64,000 bases of DNA. It comes from Nageia nagi. Its lineage: Eukaryota; Pinophyta. The position numbers were made by a program, and so were the translations under genes. The notes under the pieces were generated by a model that saw nothing but the letters and a program-made list of their open reading frames with translations, did no database searches and was not told the DNA's origin. Shown piece after piece: positions 12,110 to 23,290 of this stretch; position 1 is the first letter of the stretch; every line of letters begins with the position of its first letter. The stretch spans positions 182,156,001-182,220,000 of the forward strand of contig JBITNC010000001.1 of assembly GCA_050084985.1 (NCBI GenBank). Reading direction: 5' to 3'.

Positions 12110-12290
12110 TGACCACATATAACACATGATCACACATGATGACACATGATCATACATGACCACACATGACTGTACATGACCACACATGATTGTACATGAC
12201 CATGCATGATAACATATGACCATACATGACAACACATGGCCACACATAACAACACATGACCATACCAATACCTTATCAACAAGGCAACAT
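12110..12290. repeat. Short tandem array of CACATGAC-type units in PM1
   Basis: ACCACACATGAC, TGTACATGAC and AACACATGAC variants repeat every 9-20 bp. The equivalent place in PM2 (42250-42470) has the same type of sequence. Confidence 0.7.
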
Positions 12291-12319
12291 ATGATAAACA
12301 CAAATGAATAGCATACTAT

Positions 12320-12800
12320 AGCATGAGAGCTTAACTCTATGCCAAAAGGTATGATAATATAAGAGCTAAAACTCTATGCCAAGATGCATGATAATATGAG
12401 AGCTGAAACTCTATGCCAAGAGGCATGATATGATGATAAGAGTTAAAAATCTACACCAAGAGGCATGACATGGTGATGAAAGCTAAAAATCTATGACAAG
12501 AGGCATGATATGGTGATGAGAGCTAAAATTCTATGCCAAAAGACATGATATGGTGATGAGAGCTGAAACTCTATGCCAAGAGGTATGATATGGTGATGAG
12601 AGCTAAAACTCTACATCAAGAGGCATGATATGGTGATGAGAGCTGAAACTCTATGCCAAAAGGTATGATATGAATATGAGAGCTGAAAATCTACACTAAG
12701 AGGCATGATAATAGGTGATAAAGCTTAAAAATTCATGTTAAAGAACCATGATGTCTATGTCAAAGCTAAAACTCCATGTTAAGGGGCATATAACAAAAAT
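12320..12800. repeat. About 40-bp tandem array in PM1
   Basis: About ten units run GAGAGCTGAAACTCTATGCC then AAGAGGCATGATATGGTGAT. Spacing is 37-42 bp. One stray unit lies at 14,900-14,935. PM2 has an array in the same position with a related core (GAGAGCTAAGTTCCACAC) but different unit lengths, so the array has been remade since the copies diverged. Confidence 0.85.
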
Positions 12801-13251
12801 ACAATCAAAGATATAGCCATATAAATAATTCTTCATCATGTCTAGCAAATAAAGATATTCAATATGATAGAACAAAGAATGTAAGTGATCTATTTTGATA
12901 GAAGCACATTGTCGATGATACTTAACAATAAAAAAAGGCCATAGGCAATCCTTTTCTTAAGGAATTTTTGAAACCTTTAAGACCTAGACAATGGCATATT
13001 TCTTATTGATTCTAATTGATTATTATTTTTACCTAACTATAATCCATAGGTACATAAATCAATACTATCTAGGGATATATGCCCTTGAAACCTTATAAAA
13101 GAGGGTTGATCCTTCTTTCATTATCACCTGCTTGTATTTTCAAAGTGGAAAGTGCTTAAAAATTTTGAAAACTTATTCAGTGGGTGCTTGTTCTTGATTT
13201 TGATACTATCAACTTGTGATTGATTTTGCTTCTTTTTTAAATCTTTTTGTC

Positions 13252-14785
13252 ATGGATTTATCGATCACACATCGAGAGGGACATAGAGCTACCTTGGTGA
13301 TGAAATCTCCTATTGGTCATCAAGTAAATCATCTTTACCTATCTTTTCTTTGGTGCATTCTTGACTTTTTTCTATATTTTTATAGTTTTCTTATCTTTGT
13401 ATAGTGTTCTTGTAAGTTTGGTATTCTATTCCTACGGTTTTACCCATTAATACCTTTGATTTTATTTTTGGATTTTAGTACTATTTTTCATTTTTATATC
13501 TCCATGATAAGGTTGGTCTTTTTTGTATGACCTTACACATGAAATATTGTCATTTTTCTATACAGGAAGAGGGTTACTGGCAATCCCTTCTACCCTAGTT
13601 TGGATCATGGGTGATCTTCTTTTATTATAGTTTGGACCATGGGTGGTCCTCTTTTACTATTTTGCAAAACTCAAAAAAATGCATTAATAACTGAAACTAG
13701 TATTATTTTTTGGGTGTTTTTGCCAAGATCATAGTTATTACATGAGGGCTTCCAGAAAGAGTACTACTTTTATGATTGCTCAACAATGGCCTCAATTAGA
13801 TGAGAGAGTTGGAGTACAGTTGAGGCTATTTTTTAAAGTTATTTAGCCTTTGTTGATTACATTTATCATGATTAAGATATGTTGATAGCTTTGATGGAGA
13901 GGTGGGATCCTAATTCCAACACCTTTCACTTATCCACCAAGAAGATTACTATGACACTTGAGGATATATACAAGATCACTAGGCTACTTATCAGAGGTAA
14001 GTTAGTGAATATGGTCCCTATTCTTAGCATGGAATGAGTAGAAGAGTGGGCTATATGGCTCAAAAGCTCAGATGAGGTGAACCATAAGAAGAGGAAATTT
14101 TTTCTAATGAGACATGTGCTAGAGGATCCTCTAGCATGAGCTAACCTATGGCTAAGGCTCTTTATTACTTCCTTACTAGATGCTGTTGTCTATCTAGATA
14201 AGAGCAGTGAGACATTTATTATAGGGATGGTTCCTATTATCATGGACATGGTCCTACATGAGCAACAATATGCATGGTGCCTAGCTATTTTGGCATATCT
14301 ATATCATGATTTACATTTATTCATAAAGGTGGCGAGAGGGGGGAGACATGTGCAATTGAGAATGAGGAGGAGGATGATGGTACATATTCTTTTTATCTTA
14401 TACATATATTTTTATTTTATTTGTAAAATGCATGCAATATTGATATGTGATTTCCATGTTATATGCAGATGATGAGGATCCAAAACCAGACATGACTCAG
14501 CTGCATAGGATCATAGAGAAAAAGAATGTTGAAATTAGAGATCTACAAGGATAGCTATAATATGGAAGTGAAGAATACACTAGCTTATACCAAGATCTAC
14601 AAAGAGCAAATGCATAGATTCAAGATCTTTATGAGTAGCTGTACAAGGTTGAGAGATAAGCAAGTGAAGAGAAAGTGAGGGTTGATAAGTACAAGGCTAG
14701 GTGTGGGGGTAGTGGCTCTAGCAAGGCTATTAGTTCTAATGTAGGGGGAGGGGGTCCTTCTGGGAGATGATAGTTCTAGATATAT
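13252..14785 (+). pseudogene. PMD pseudogene of PM1 (antisense to the element, internally deleted)
   Basis: This is the counterpart of the PM2 PMD gene at 44322-49059. A first exon-like piece starts at ATG 13252 and shares THREG(H/D) and the TACCTTGGTG core with PM2. The PMD core follows: MLIALMERWDPNSNTFHLST (about 13878-13937) and MTLEDIYKITRLLIRGKLVN (13951-14008). It continues through SSETFIIGMVPIIMDMVLHE near 14205. Compared with PM2 it lacks roughly 800 bp between about 14,345 and 14,360, removing the C-terminal half of the domain and most of the acidic tail. An 89-bp GT-AG intron (14380-14468) precedes the last exon, a coiled-coil segment ending in a Gly/Ser-rich tail. Stops are common. 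Confidence 0.78.
14380..14468 (+). other. Retained intron in PM1 PMD gene
   Basis: GT at 14380 and AG at 14468 bound 89 bp of T-rich sequence between an acidic exon (EEDDG) and the coiled-coil exon. PM2 has an intron of the same 89 bp at the same place (48675-48763). Its retention is expected for a gene lying antisense to the element's RNA. Confidence 0.6.
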
Positions 14786-15364
14786 GATGATCACTCAACC
14801 ATGCTAAGCTTTTGTAAAATGATTAACCTTTTTATGATATATAAAATATGACTTTTTATTTATTTTCTTTGTTATTTGTGACATGTATTTATGATAAGTA
14901 TGAGAGTTAAAACTCTATGCCAAGAGGCCTTAAAAGATGTAGTGATCTAGGAGAAAAAACTCCACACAAAGTTGTACTCATTAATTTTAATTTTGACAAA
15001 AGTTATTTATAAAAAAGGATCATAGATGATCCATTTCTGATAAAAATAGAGTGCCAACACTCCTATTTTGATGTCAAAATGATCCTCCTTTTTTTTTTTT
15101 ATCATGATATTGATTAGTTCATTTGTTTTACTATTAGTTTTGTTAATGTTAGTATGATCATGCATGTTTAGCAAATGATATAACTAGAGGGCCTTATGCC
15201 CCCATTGGTACTAGCTTCATTTCATTATTTTTCTTATTGTGCCCCTATGATAATGGGCTTTTCCATCATGTTTCCTTATACAGATAATATTATTACATTG
15301 TGTTGTGGCATGGGTTCTTGTAAATCCCTAATTTCTCATTATTTACATGTACTAGAGTCTTTTT
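14786..15364. other. PM1 spacer between the convergent PMD and gag genes
   Basis: No gene is seen. The stretch holds one stray 40-bp unit (about 14,900) and decayed palindrome motifs (for example GGATCATAGATGATCC near 15,020 and a GCCAACACTCCT block near 15,052). The 15196-15384 plus-strand frame has no recognisable family. Confidence 0.45.
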
Positions 15365-16290
15365 TTATTCTTTTGGTTTTTTGAATGATATTGCTTTCTT
15401 GTCTACTAAATCTTGGACAACATCTTTAAAATTTTTGCATTCACATGTTTTGTGTCCATGAATTCTATGATACCCATAAAATCCATCTATAGTTTTAGTG
15501 ACTTTTTGACTCATAGGTGGTAGTTGAATCAAACCCTTTTGAAGCAATGATTGTAACAACTCATCATGGTCTTTTGTAATCTATGTGTACACTCTAGGGG
15601 TTTTATGCTTGGATGAATAAGGTGTTTCTTTCACCTTTGTAATTATTGATATCATTGTCATAGTTGATGGTTTCTTTTCTTCTCTTTTAAATTTGTAATA
15701 ACCAATTTTTACTAGGTGCTTCTCCTTTTGAATCATATACATAATCATCTCAAAGAGGAGTTGCTCTAGATAGTTGAAAAATTCCAATATCATCTCATTT
15801 TTAAGGGATTTCGTCAACATATGCTTTAGCTCTTTTTCATTTAAATTGATGAATATAGCTATTTTCTTCAATGCTTTTACAAATTCATTAAATGATTGAT
15901 TCTTAGCTTGTCTCATTCTCGCTAAATCAATAAGGGTTGGCTTTCTTTTTATATTGTGTTGATATTGATTTATGAACTCTTATTTTAATTGCTCATAGCT
16001 AGTGATACTTTAATTTTCAAGACTATAAAACCATTCAAAAGCTTCCTTCCCTAAACTAAGTTGAAATAATTATGCTAACATATCTACATCATGTTTATGT
16101 TTACAAGCTACTTCCTCAAAGATTGTGATATGTATCCTTGGATCACTAATGCCATTATATTTGCTAAAATCTATATCTTCCCCTTCCCATATTTTTCCTC
16201 TTATTTTTGCACAAAAGGGATGCCTTTTGTTTAGTTGTTCACCTTTTTTTTTTCTTTACTTAATAATGTTATCCTTTTTAGTTGTTCAGC
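15365..16290 (-). pseudogene. PM1 gag (Ty3-gypsy capsid) pseudogene
   Basis: Read on the minus strand, this gives the gypsy Gag pattern seen in PM2: a decayed FSKYNGISDPRIHI block near 16,150, LSLGKEAFEWFYSLE near 16,045, then QYQHNIKRKPTLIDLARMRQ near 15,940 and SFNEFVKALKKI near 15,870. A zinc-knuckle-like end reads YHRIHGHKTCECKNF (about 15,475-15,430), which corresponds to CX2HX4HX4C of PM2 with residues displaced. Two open pieces (15916-15581 and 15559-15365) are separated by a stop. It ends just after the knuckle, with no protease following. Confidence 0.8.
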
Positions 16291-16605
16291 CATTTCTTTT
16301 AGTTGGGCCATTCTTTTCTCTAATTTTTTTTTCATTTTGCATAGTTATATTGTCATGGGTTTTCTCTTTCTCTAAAGGAACAAGTTTTTTAGTTTCTTCC
16401 TCATTCTCATATTTAGGTGTTTTAGGAGTAAATATTCGATTTTCATCTCTCTATTCTTGAATTAGTTAATTATTTAACTTTCATATGATTACCTATCTTA
16501 ACATAATTGAGCTTTTTGATAGGATTGTGTGCCTATTATTTTTCTCACTTCTATCTCTTTAATCTCTTTTTCTCTATCTAACTAGTAAGGGTAAGCATTG
16601 ATAAG

Positions 16606-17430
16606 TCCTTATGCTATAATATCAATTTCAAATTCTACTTTTATTTCATTATCTAACTCATCATCAAATTCAACCATCTCATCATTCAAATATTCAAAAT
16701 TAGCTTCTTCTAATGTTATTGATTCATGACTTTTTAAATTTTTCACAAGTGTTAAGGATGATGCAGATTGATGAAGGTTTGACTTAGGGATGGAAGGAAA
16801 AAGCATACAAAATTTAACATGGATTTCCATAGGAAAAATGGGCCATAGGCAATCCATTTCAATAGGATTTAGATCATCAATAGTCCTATGTTGACTTGTT
16901 AAGGTGTATGTCAAGAGGTGTGGCTTAGCCAGCAGTATCCTAGAAGATGACCTAGAATTATTTTTAGTCAAAAATTCATAGATGATATGTAATAAATGAG
17001 GTATGGTAGGATCTCTAGTAAACCTATAGAATATCTCAAGGAGTTTTATGAATTCTTGCACTAGCCTTAATTTATCTTCTATTAAGTTTAGATTATTATA
17101 TTTTTTAAATCAATAAAGGGCTAATTGAAATTTATTTTTAAAAGGTTGGATTATTTCTTCTTTGTGGCTCTCATTGTCTTCTGATTCCCCATGATAAGAT
17201 TCATCATCTCTTATATTTATGCTTATTTTATCAAGGTTATCATTATCTTTAGAATCTCTATCATAAGATTCATCATTAGGAAAATTGGTTTCAATAGCCA
17301 AAGGGACACTATCTTTATTTAACCTAGCACTTTTTCTTTTTAATGTTATGCCTTTTCATGATTTTCTTTTTCTTTTAGTTGGTTCAAGTTTTGATTGATT
17401 TAATGGTAAAATATCTAATGAATCATTCAT
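16606..17430 (-). CDS. PM1 acidic open frame upstream of gag, unknown function
   Basis: Between the primer-binding site and gag, the minus strand can be read with few stops as a Lys/Arg-rich start, an Asp/Glu/Ser-rich stretch (17301-17110) and then 150 codons (17061-16609) ending in an acidic tail. I recognise no domain. PM2 has only about 90 bp between its primer site and the gag start, so this segment is specific to PM1. It could be an N-terminal Gag extension or captured sequence. One stop and a frame change separate the two pieces, so it is probably no longer functional. Confidence 0.4.
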
Positions 17431-17444
17431 ATTTTTATAAGTTA

Positions 17445-17466
17445 AGGTTCACTCGGGTTCACCAAG
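17445..17466 (-). other. PM1 primer-binding site
   Basis: The plus strand reads GGTTCACTCGGGTTCACCA next to the LTR, which looks like the 3' end of a tRNA with its CCA. The minus strand therefore starts TGGTGAACCCGAGTGAACC directly after the LTR. The same site in PM2 differs at the centre (CACGTCGG). I have not assigned the tRNA species; it is not initiator Met. Confidence 0.78.
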
Positions 17467-18257
17467 TGTTTACAAATATTTTGAGAATGCAAATAAATAA
17501 TAAGTATAAAATACAAAATACCTATTTCAAGCTATGAATAGCAATTACACAACAAAAAAAATGAAGAAGATAAGCACTCTAAAACTAGGATGATAATACT
17601 AATCAAGAATTATGATTTGTATATTTACCTTACAAAGCATACCTGACATCAAAGAATGATGATATGTTTGATTTGTGTATAGTAGAGAAATATTGCTCTA
17701 GAAGCTATAACTTGAAATGCCACAAAAAGAGGACCACATGTGGTCTATATGTTGTATAAGAAGAGCATTGATGATGTATTTAGCATGAATAAGAAATGTC
17801 AATGATCTTCATTAGAGTGTTCTTTACTTTCAAATCAGGTTAATAATTTGCATATAGATGTTTCAATAATAATATAGATTGTAAATATTATAATAACTTG
17901 CATATGGAAGTACACAAACCATAGATTTGAATGGCGACATCAAGAGACACCTAAAGGATTGCCACCACCAAGACCAGATATGGGATCATGTATCTCCTTG
18001 ATGTGAACTTACTATTAGATTCCTATTTATATAGATAATAATATGACCTACTTCTTAGGTCGATGTGTACCTACATAAATAGGATTAGCCCATGATACAT
18101 ATTGATATTCAAGATAATAATATATTCAAAATGAACATTGACATTATAACCATATTCAAGATAAGCATTGATATCAATACATTAAATATTTTATGTATGC
18201 ATTAGTGCAAACAAATTCATTTAATTAAATGCATAAATAAATTTTTATGTGATAATA
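17467..18257 (-). repeat. PM1 right LTR (5' LTR in element sense)
   Basis: Starts TGTTTACAAATATTTTGAG and ends TTATGTGATAATA. It aligns to 11062-11859 along its length with scattered substitutions and small indels, more than between the PM2 LTRs, so PM1 is older than PM2. Confidence 0.85.
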
Positions 18258-18572
18258 GTAGCCATTTGGAAAAGGCATCTTATGAAAGAAATTAGGTATG
18301 AGCAAGGTGGCTCATCTTTGATTTTTTCAAATAATCAGTCAATGATCTCTTTAGCTAAGAATCCTATGTTCCATTAGAGAACAAAACAAGTGAAAATCCA
18401 AGGCTATTTTATTAGGGAGAAGGTTCTTAATGGAATCATGCACTTAGAGTATTATCCATCCACCTTGAACTTCATTGATTTGTTCACCAAGCCCATCCTA
18501 AAAGCTCAATTTTGTAAGCTTAGGGATGCTATCGAGTTGATGAAGTTGCCCTCAAATGGGAGTGAAGTTTGA
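18258..18572 (+). pseudogene. C1 RNase H, C-terminal part
   Basis: The C1 frame resumes at VAIWKRHLMKEI after PM1 and continues through a decayed DNQSxISLAKN block, TKQVKIQGYFIREKV and LFTKPILKAQF, ending LPSNGSEV and a stop at 18,570-18,572. These are the closing motifs of copia RNase H (usually HIDVRYHFIRE and FTKPL). The last 60 codons form one open frame. It belongs with 9841-11061. Confidence 0.85.
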
Positions 18573-19281
18573 ATTCTTTTATTGAATTTATATTTGTGAT
18601 AACTTAACCCTTAGAAGGATTTTGTATTGTATAGTATTATTTTGCTTGTATACCTTCATAGTAAGTTCACTCTGCATGAAGAACTTGTACAAATTTTTAA
18701 AGTAAAAAGATTGGCCAATCTAGCACTGTTCAGTTATCCATGTGTGAAAAAATCTTATGTGTCTTTTGGCACTATTCATTTTTTTATACATGAAGAACTT
18801 GTATGTGCATGCTCTATTTTGTAATAATAATCAACACATATTTAATATACAATGGGTGACTATGAGTTTTAGCTTGGCATCTTCATGATGATTTATAATT
18901 CACCATTGATCGATTCATGATGGCATTTGAGTAATTCATATGTCCTTGTTGATATGAATATGTTGCATCTAACTAATCTTATTATTTGAGCTACTTATGA
19001 CTTGTAGGTTCCTTTAAGATTATAAGTTACTTACTTTAGGTATGAAGGCTTTTAGAGACTCTTCATGACTTCTAGTTGGATGACTACTTCATGTATATTA
19101 AAATCAATTATGGTTAATGATTTTATTTGGCAAAGTAGTGAGTCTCAAACTAGATATTTCTTATTTTACAAATATATAAATTTTTTTTTATCTTTGTTGT
19201 ATCTATTTGGAGGAGAACTCTTTTACTTTCTCTCTTTCTTCTCTCTCATTTGCTCTATCGCAATATTGCATTAAAGAAGAG
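18573..19281 (+). other. C1 3' untranslated region
   Basis: Aligned to the C3 3' region (46413-47237). It includes a hairpin with AAGTTC and GAACTT arms (about 18661-18684) and the GGTGACTATGAG and GCACCATTGATC-type blocks found in C3 near 46790-46850. A decayed polypurine tract (TTAAAGAAGAG) abuts the 3' LTR. Confidence 0.7.
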
Positions 19282-19780
19282 TGTTGGAATGTATAATGCA
19301 TTATTGTAAAAGTTATATAATAATCTTCTATATAAGTTCACTAATAATTAAGAGTATCATTGATACCTTAAGTATTTAAGTGAATATGATAATGTAACTT
19401 ATCCTACACTCCATGTTATAAGCATGCCCCTTGGGTAAAATAATGTGCATGTCATGTTTTTGTACATTGAATAAAAGGGTCATCCAAAGAGGGATTTTGA
19501 CCTATAAATAGAAGTCTCCCTCTTTTTTATCAAATACCAATTTATGGATTAAAGTTATATTTTATGATAATATTTAGAATATGAGTTAGAAGAATTGTAA
19601 AAGATTCATATTTGTGAATGAAGTGAGATCTAATTAGTGGATGTACTCCTAGTTTTAGTAACCACTTATATACTATTTTATCTTTATGAGATTGCTTTGT
19701 AAATTTATTAGATGTGTATTGTGAGCTTTCATGTGATCTTGGTAGTATAGAATTATTTTAGTTATATTTCAAATCCTTCA
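19282..19780 (+). repeat. C1 3' LTR
   Basis: TGTTGGAATGTATAATGC to AAATCCTTCA, 499 bp, aligned to 4207-4705. Many differences between the two, mostly transitions, indicate a fairly old insertion. It has its own TATAAATA at 19503. Confidence 0.92.
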
Positions 19781-21689
19781 ACTATCACCACATGATAATA
19801 ACTCTCCATCTCATAGGAGTAGATAGTTTATCCTAAGCAAACTTTCATATGAACAGGTAGCATCGCCTATGGAACAATCATAATACTGTTATCTTTTAAC
19901 TGTAAGTGGTATGACTACTAGTTACCCTCACTTAGTAATAGTAATTTTTATGATTGCTATCTACACCTGACTCACCTATCAAAGTATGAGTCACTAGCCT
20001 TCCCATAACTATTGGCCAAGCTCACCATGTGGTCCAACATTTCTATGCTCATAACTTGGAGAGCTATAGATATTAAATAATATATTTGAATGATTGTTTA
20101 GTCTAATTTATTATTAAATATGTTGATAAAAAGAACCACCAATGGCCTACTAACTATAAACTAATATTTTCAAATAGTGAAGAGGGTGCAAGACACCATA
20201 CACAAATAAGACATAGAGTTTAACACCATTCATCTTTGCCCACAAGTTGTACATCAAAATTTTTGGTTATAGGCTTGCTTAGGAAGTATCTTAATTTTAT
20301 TTTTCCCATACACATTGTATCGCATATATGGGTCTACTTTTTAAACATAGAGTTTAACACCATTCATAATTTCCCACAAGTTGTACATCAAAAGTTTTCA
20401 TTATAGGCTTGCTTAGGAAGTATCTTAATTCTATTTTTCCCATACATATTGTATCGCATATATGGGTCTACTTTTTAAACATTCTTTTGCATACATAAAG
20501 TAACAAATCATGAGAAAAGATCTTACTATTATTGCTACAAAAGTAATGTAGTACAAAGGGTTCCTCATGTAAGGAATATTATTTTATTTATCTTTTAGAA
20601 AGGTAGGTTGATTTGGCAAAGGTTCTCCATTATTTTATTGCATTCATCTCAAAGGATCCTAAATGATTCCATTTAATCCCATTGGGTTCCATTTGTACCC
20701 AATTTGATCCTAAGAGTCCCTAAAATATCCCAAATGCTCCTAAATTATCTTTTAGAACCCTAATTCTAAATTAAGATTATTTTCTAATCAATCTACTTCT
20801 TTAAAAGTTTTGTTAAAATCATTTACTTTGTCAATTTGTAATATCCATTAATTATTTTCATGAAAAAATAGTAATTCTTTTTTCTGGTAATCTATATAAT
20901 CAATACTAATTGTAGTATTTAATAAGTTATTAAATTATAATACTAATATTTTTCTAAAAATTATATAAATAAAAAGTAATCTACAAGATTTATTAATTAA
21001 TATCTAATATAATCCATCTATAAAACATATGAATGACATTTACTTTTATATTTTGAAGCTTTCATAATTTATTATAAGTAGAAATCATGCATATACAAAG
21101 GTAATTCAAATATAATACAACTTATTTAATCACTAATGGGATCTTTTTTACAAATCATACTATTTCATATCTAATGAGTTTGTAATTCAAATTTTTTCAT
21201 GTCATATTGTTTTAATCGTTGTATCAATTATTGAATATCTCCATAATATTCATGCAATGAGCATCGAACATCCCTTTGGAGCTTGGTAGGTAGATCGAGT
21301 ACTAAGAGGGAGCAGGATTAGGATAACCCTTATAAAACTTGACCATTATGCATATGAATTTAACTATAGATCTCAAGAGAAATTATCTCCTTTCCTTAGT
21401 TAATGTACATTAATCTATTATTTATTTACCCTATTATTAATCTATCTTAAATAATAATAAGATCTTGAATACTTTAATAATTAATTTATGTAATTGGTAC
21501 CATATGAATTATTTTACTAAATATTATACCAATATTATAATCTCAAGACCATATTTCATTTAATACAAGATTTAAAAAAATTCTTGAATTACTTATTAAA
21601 AATATTAAACATAACTTATCACCTCATTAGATACTAATTAGTTTAATTGATAAACTTAGATAATAACAAGTAAACATATTTTTATTAGT
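19781..21689. other. E0 right part, first section, no gene recognised
   Basis: It begins with a sequence that continues the E0 left part (an AGCA/ACTATCACCACATG join). It contains a 134-bp tandem duplication (20211-20479) and, at 20,640-20,780, degenerate repeats around ATCCTAAATG. There is no open frame of interest on either strand. Confidence 0.5.
20211..20479. repeat. 134-bp tandem duplication in E0
   Basis: ACATAGAGTTTAACACCATT starts at 20211 and again at 20345. The two units are nearly identical, including TATAGGCTTGCTTAGGAAGT and ATATGGGTCTACTTTTTAAA, which is much closer than the surrounding decay and suggests a recent duplication. Confidence 0.85.
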
Positions 21690-23290
21690 TCATCTTTCTC
21701 TTCTTTCATATGAATTTGACAATATTTCTTTATGAAGATGATAAATATCATATTAAAACTTTAATAAATTTCATGTCAAAATAAATTCATTAAACTCTAG
21801 CTAAAGTTATAAGCAAAAATATTTTGCTAATCTTCTTAAAATATCATAATACAATTTGTACATGAAATTTTTCACCCTTACATCTAAATAAAAGAATAAT
21901 AACAAAAGAAAATTTCACTTCTTTACTTTTTAAAGAAAAAGACATGGTACCAACCTTTAAATAAAATAACCACTACGTCTCTTCAAATGGTACAACATTT
22001 TTAACAATAATTAATTCTATAAAATTTTATCAAATATTATGACAAACATCATGTTAGAAATTTAAAAAAATTCATATCAAAATAAATTCATTAAACTTTA
22101 GCTAAAGACATAAGGAGAAATATTTGACTAGTCTCCTTAAAATATTATAAAATATATAATACAATTTGCACGTAAAATTTTTCACCCTTACATATATATA
22201 AAGAGGATATAACAAAAGAAAATTCCACTCCTTTACTTTTTAAAGAAAAAGATATGGTACCAAACTTTAAAAAAAATAACTACTATGTCTGTTCAAATGG
22301 TACAACCCTTCTAATAATAATTATTTCTATAAAATTTTATCAAATATTATGATAAATATCATATTAAGAATTTAAATAAATTCATATCAAAGTAAATTCA
22401 TTAAACTCTAGCTAAAGGTATAAGGAGAAATATTTAACTAATCTCTTTAAAATATCATAAAATACATAATACAATTTGTATGAGAAATTTTCTTCTTTTA
22501 CATCTAAATAAAAGGGATACAACAAAAGAAAATCCCACTCTTTTGCTTTTTAAAGAAAAAGATATGGTAGCAACTTTTAAATAAAATAATCATTGTCTCT
22601 TCAAATGGTACAACACTTCTAACAACAATTAATTCTATAAAACTTTATCAAACATTATGATAAACATCATATTAGAAATTTAAATAAATTTATATCAAAA
22701 TAAATTCATTAAATTCTAGTTAAAGATAAAAAAAATATTTTTAGTCTTCTTAAAATATCATAAAAAATATAATACAATTTGTACATAAACGTTTTCACCA
22801 CTACATCTAAATAAAAGGGATATAACAAAAGAAAATCCTACTCTTTTATTTTTTTTAAAAAAAATACATGGTACCAACTTTTAAATAAAATAACCATTAT
22901 GTCTATTCAAATGGTACAACACTTCTAACAATAATTAATTTTTTAAAATTTTATCAAATATTATGATAAACATCATATTATAAATTTAATAAAATTCATG
23001 TCAAAATAAATTCATTAAACTCTAGTTAAAGGTATAAGGAGAAATATTTGACTAGTTTTCTTAAAATATCATAAAATACATAATATAATTTGTACATAAA
23101 ATTTTTTACTTCTACATCTAAATAAAATGAGAATAATAAAAGAAAATTCTACTTTTTTACTTCAAAAAAAAAGACATCGTAACAACCTTTAAATAAAATA
23201 ACCACTATGTCTTTTCAAATGGTTCAACACTTCTAACAACAATTAATTCTATGAAGCTTTACTGAAACATTATGATAAACATCATATTAA
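21690..23290. repeat. Five-unit tandem array of about 308 bp in E0
   Basis: The anchor GGTACCAACCTTTAAATAAA and variants occurs at 21946, 22256, 22566, 22870 and 23178, that is, spaced 304-310 bp. Each unit includes TCAAATGGTACAACACTTCT, AAATTCATTAAACTCTAGCT and an A-rich GAAAATTCCACTC block. The units are diverged by substitutions and small indels. No protein reading is consistent among units. Confidence 0.88.

Larger units (their letters stand above)
11062..18257 (-). mobile_element. PM1: gag-only Ty3-gypsy element carrying an antisense PMD gene (older copy)
   Basis: LTRs of about 798 bp (11062-11859) and 791 bp (17467-18257) bound the element. A tRNA-like primer-binding site next to the right LTR and a purine-rich tract next to the left LTR show that the element reads on the minus strand. 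In that sense the order is LTR, primer site, acidic open frame, gag, spacer, PMD gene (reverse orientation), 40-bp tandem array, polypurine tract, LTR. No protease, reverse transcriptase or integrase was found, so it depends on enzymes from elsewhere. It lies inside C1's RNase H. A clean target duplication is not visible, but the C1 frame resumes almost exactly across it. Confidence 0.85.
4207..19780 (+). mobile_element. C1: Ty1-copia LTR retrotransposon, decayed, interrupted by PM1
   Basis: Two 499-bp LTRs (4207-4705 and 19282-19780) enclose an initiator-Met primer-binding site, gag with a CCHC knuckle, protease, integrase, reverse transcriptase and RNase H in copia order. Removing PM1 (11062-18257) leaves about 8.4 kb. 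That is long for a copia element because of a leader of about 2.8 kb before gag. Flanks AGCAT (4202-4206) and ACTAT (19781-19785) match at only three of five bases, so the target duplication is weak. All coding parts contain stops. The same family is represented by the younger C3, which shares LTR ends, hairpins and 3' sequence. Confidence 0.9.

Noticed and set aside
12320-12800. CRISPR-like regular repeats
   Set aside because: Units are directly adjacent without unique spacers, lie in a plant retrotransposon, and vary between units.
20640-20780. Telomere-like CCCTAA words in E0
   Set aside because: Only degenerate ATCCTAAATG-like repeats, not the plant CCCTAAA array; the period is irregular.
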